A stretch of 6,595 nt of DNA from Gammaproteobacteria bacterium. Lineage in GTDB: Bacteria > Pseudomonadota > Gammaproteobacteria > Arenicellales > Spongiicolonaceae. Of the stretch, positions 5,877-6,595 are shown piece by piece. A model generated the notes under the pieces. That model made no database searches and was not told where the DNA came from. It was given only the letters and a program-made list of their open reading frames with translations. Each line of letters begins with the position of its first letter. Position 1 is the stretch's first letter. The position numbers and the translations under genes are program-made. Location of the stretch: the NCBI GenBank assembly GCA_007570945.1, contig RKSH01000033.1:1-6595 (forward strand), given 5' to 3'.

Positions 5877-6368
5877 TCACACATAGCGGATTTTCAGCAC
5901 TTCATAAACGCGCAGGCCGCCGGGGGTCTTCACCCTCACCTCCTCGCCCTCCTCGCGGCCGATTAGGCCCTGGGCGATGGGCGAGCCGATGGAGATTTGG
6001 CCGAGGCTGAGGTCGGCCTCCAGTTCACCGACAATCTGGTAGGTGACCTCGGTGTCGTTGTCGCTGTCGTACAAATCCACGGTGGCGCCGAACACAATGC
6101 GGGCGCCGGCGTTTTTTTGCAGCGCGGCCGGGGCCATCACCTCGGCGCGCGACAAGTGCGACTCCAGCTCCTTGATGCGCCCCTCCAGAAAGCCCTGCTG
6201 CTCGCGCGCCGCGGTGTATTCGGCGTTTTCCGACAGGTCGCCGTGGCTGCGCGCCTCGGCGATGGCGGCGATGATGCGCGGGCGCTCCTCTTTTTTCAGG
6301 CGCGCCAGTTCGGCGCGCAGTTTTTTCGCGCCGCTCTCGGTGAGCAGCGTCCGTCCGGTTTTGTTCAT
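5877..6368 (-). CDS. greA: GreA, transcription elongation (transcript cleavage) factor
   Basis: GreA enters the RNA polymerase secondary channel and stimulates cleavage of backtracked RNA so that stalled elongation complexes restart. The 163-residue protein (E. coli about 158) has the N-terminal antiparallel coiled coil (about 8-75) with the tip signature SHGDLSENAEY (41-51), where D44 and E47 are the acidic tip residues that help coordinate the catalytic magnesium. The C-terminal FKBP-like domain follows, with I128-G-S-P-I-A-Q-G-L-I-G (128-138) and T-P-G-G-L-R-V-Y-E-V (148-157). I chose the ATG at 6368 over upstream in-frame starts because the family begins M-N-K here, AGGAA lies 9 bases upstream, and the ATG overlaps the carB stop (ATGA). 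carB-greA is a known gammaproteobacterial pair. The 36-base spacer after the stop is the only real intergenic space in the window. Confidence 0.97.
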   Translation of the reverse strand: MNKTGRTLLTESGAKKLRAELARLKKEERPRIIAAIAEARSHGDLSENAEYTAAREQQGFLEGRIKELESHLSRAEVMAPAALQKNAGARIVFGATVDLYDSDNDTEVTYQIVGELEADLSLGQISIGSPIAQGLIGREEGEEVRVKTPGGLRVYEVLKIRYV

Positions 6369-6595
6369 GGCTTTAAATTCCTGTGCAGGTGTTGCAGTTG
6401 GTGAACGCGGATCGCGGCCTGCCGGCGGTGCGCATCGCAACCGGCGCGCGCCCCGGCGAGGGTGGTGAAGTAGGTTATCTTATTATGCAGCGCCTCGCGC
6501 CGGATGGCGCTGGAATCTTTCAGGCTGCGCCGCCCGGCGGTGGTGTTGACCACCAGGTTGGCCTCTTTGTTCTTCAGCATGTCCACCACATGCGG
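6365..6595 (-). CDS. carB: CarB, carbamoyl-phosphate synthase large subunit (C-terminal 76 residues; 5' part outside window)
   Basis: This is the end of the large subunit of carbamoyl-phosphate synthase, which makes carbamoyl phosphate from bicarbonate, ATP and ammonia supplied by CarA, for pyrimidine and arginine synthesis. The visible part belongs to the C-terminal methylglyoxal-synthase-like allosteric domain: V-V-D-M-L-K-N-K, L-V-V-N-T-T-A-G-R-R-S, D-S-x-A-I-R-R-x-A-L and I-T-Y-F-T-T-L-A. This lines up well with the E. coli CarB end (VNTTSGRR, DSRVIRRSAL, DTTL). The NTT stretch lies in the region that binds effectors such as UMP. The frame is open to the window edge and ends in TGA at 6367-6365, overlapping the greA ATG. 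The catalytic ATP-grasp domains are not in the window. Confidence 0.95.
   Translation of the reverse strand, partial: PHVVDMLKNKEANLVVNTTAGRRSLKDSSAIRREALHNKITYFTTLAGARAGCDAHRRQAAIRVHQLQHLHRNLKP
6378..6382 (-). promoter_or_regulatory. Ribosome binding site deciding the greA start
   Basis: AGGAA on the minus strand within the last codons of carB, 9 bases before the ATG at 6368. It supports the 163-residue GreA rather than a longer form. Confidence 0.65.

Noticed and set aside
6369..6440. A 24-residue N-terminal extension of GreA
   Set aside because: It overlaps the carB end, and AGGAA is correctly spaced only for the ATG at 6368. GreA proteins normally begin at this point.
1..6595. CRISPR arrays, tRNA/rRNA genes, insertion sequences, toxin-antitoxin pairs or phage genes
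   Set aside because: No regularly spaced direct repeats, transposase motifs, terminal inverted repeats or RNA-gene signatures were seen. Essentially all bases are within recognised coding genes.

Overview
The window is one uninterrupted, densely packed minus-strand gene cluster from a high-GC Gram-negative bacterium, most likely a gammaproteobacterium. carB followed by greA, and msbA-lpxK-kdsB followed by a low-molecular-weight phosphotyrosine phosphatase, are gene neighbourhoods I know from gammaproteobacteria such as Pseudomonas. lpxK, msbA and kdsB also mean that the cell makes lipid A and Kdo, so it has an LPS outer membrane. The species cannot be named from this window.

In transcription order (high to low coordinates) the genes are: the 3' end of carB (pyrimidine/arginine synthesis), greA (transcript cleavage factor), a DNA methyltransferase with a C-terminal HNH nuclease-like domain, msbA (lipid A flippase), lpxK (lipid A 4'-kinase), kdsB (CMP-Kdo synthetase), a low-molecular-weight phosphatase, a YkuD-domain protein without a signal peptide, and the first 40 codons of nagZ (cytosolic beta-N-acetylglucosaminidase). 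Six of the eight junctions are 4-base stop/start overlaps (five ATGA, one GTGA). One is a direct TAA-ATG abutment. Only greA to methyltransferase has a spacer, of 36 bases. The whole stretch therefore looks like one translationally coupled operon. I see no promoter-sized gap and no Rho-independent terminator.

Functionally there are three blocks. The first is the carB-greA housekeeping pair. The second is the inner-core/lipid A block: LpxK makes lipid IVA, KdsB activates Kdo, and MsbA flips the Kdo-lipid A core. The third is a peptidoglycan-recycling pair, the YkuD protein plus NagZ, both apparently cytosolic. The methyltransferase-HNH gene is the outsider: hand-counted 60-base lines are 40-55% GC, against about 77-82% in lpxK, yet it is joined to msbA by a perfect ATGA overlap.

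The main points for follow-up are the methyltransferase-HNH fusion and its apparent insertion into an essential envelope operon, the YkuD-NagZ coupling, a perfect 8-bp hairpin directly before the kdsB start, and substitutions in conserved motifs of LpxK and KdsB.
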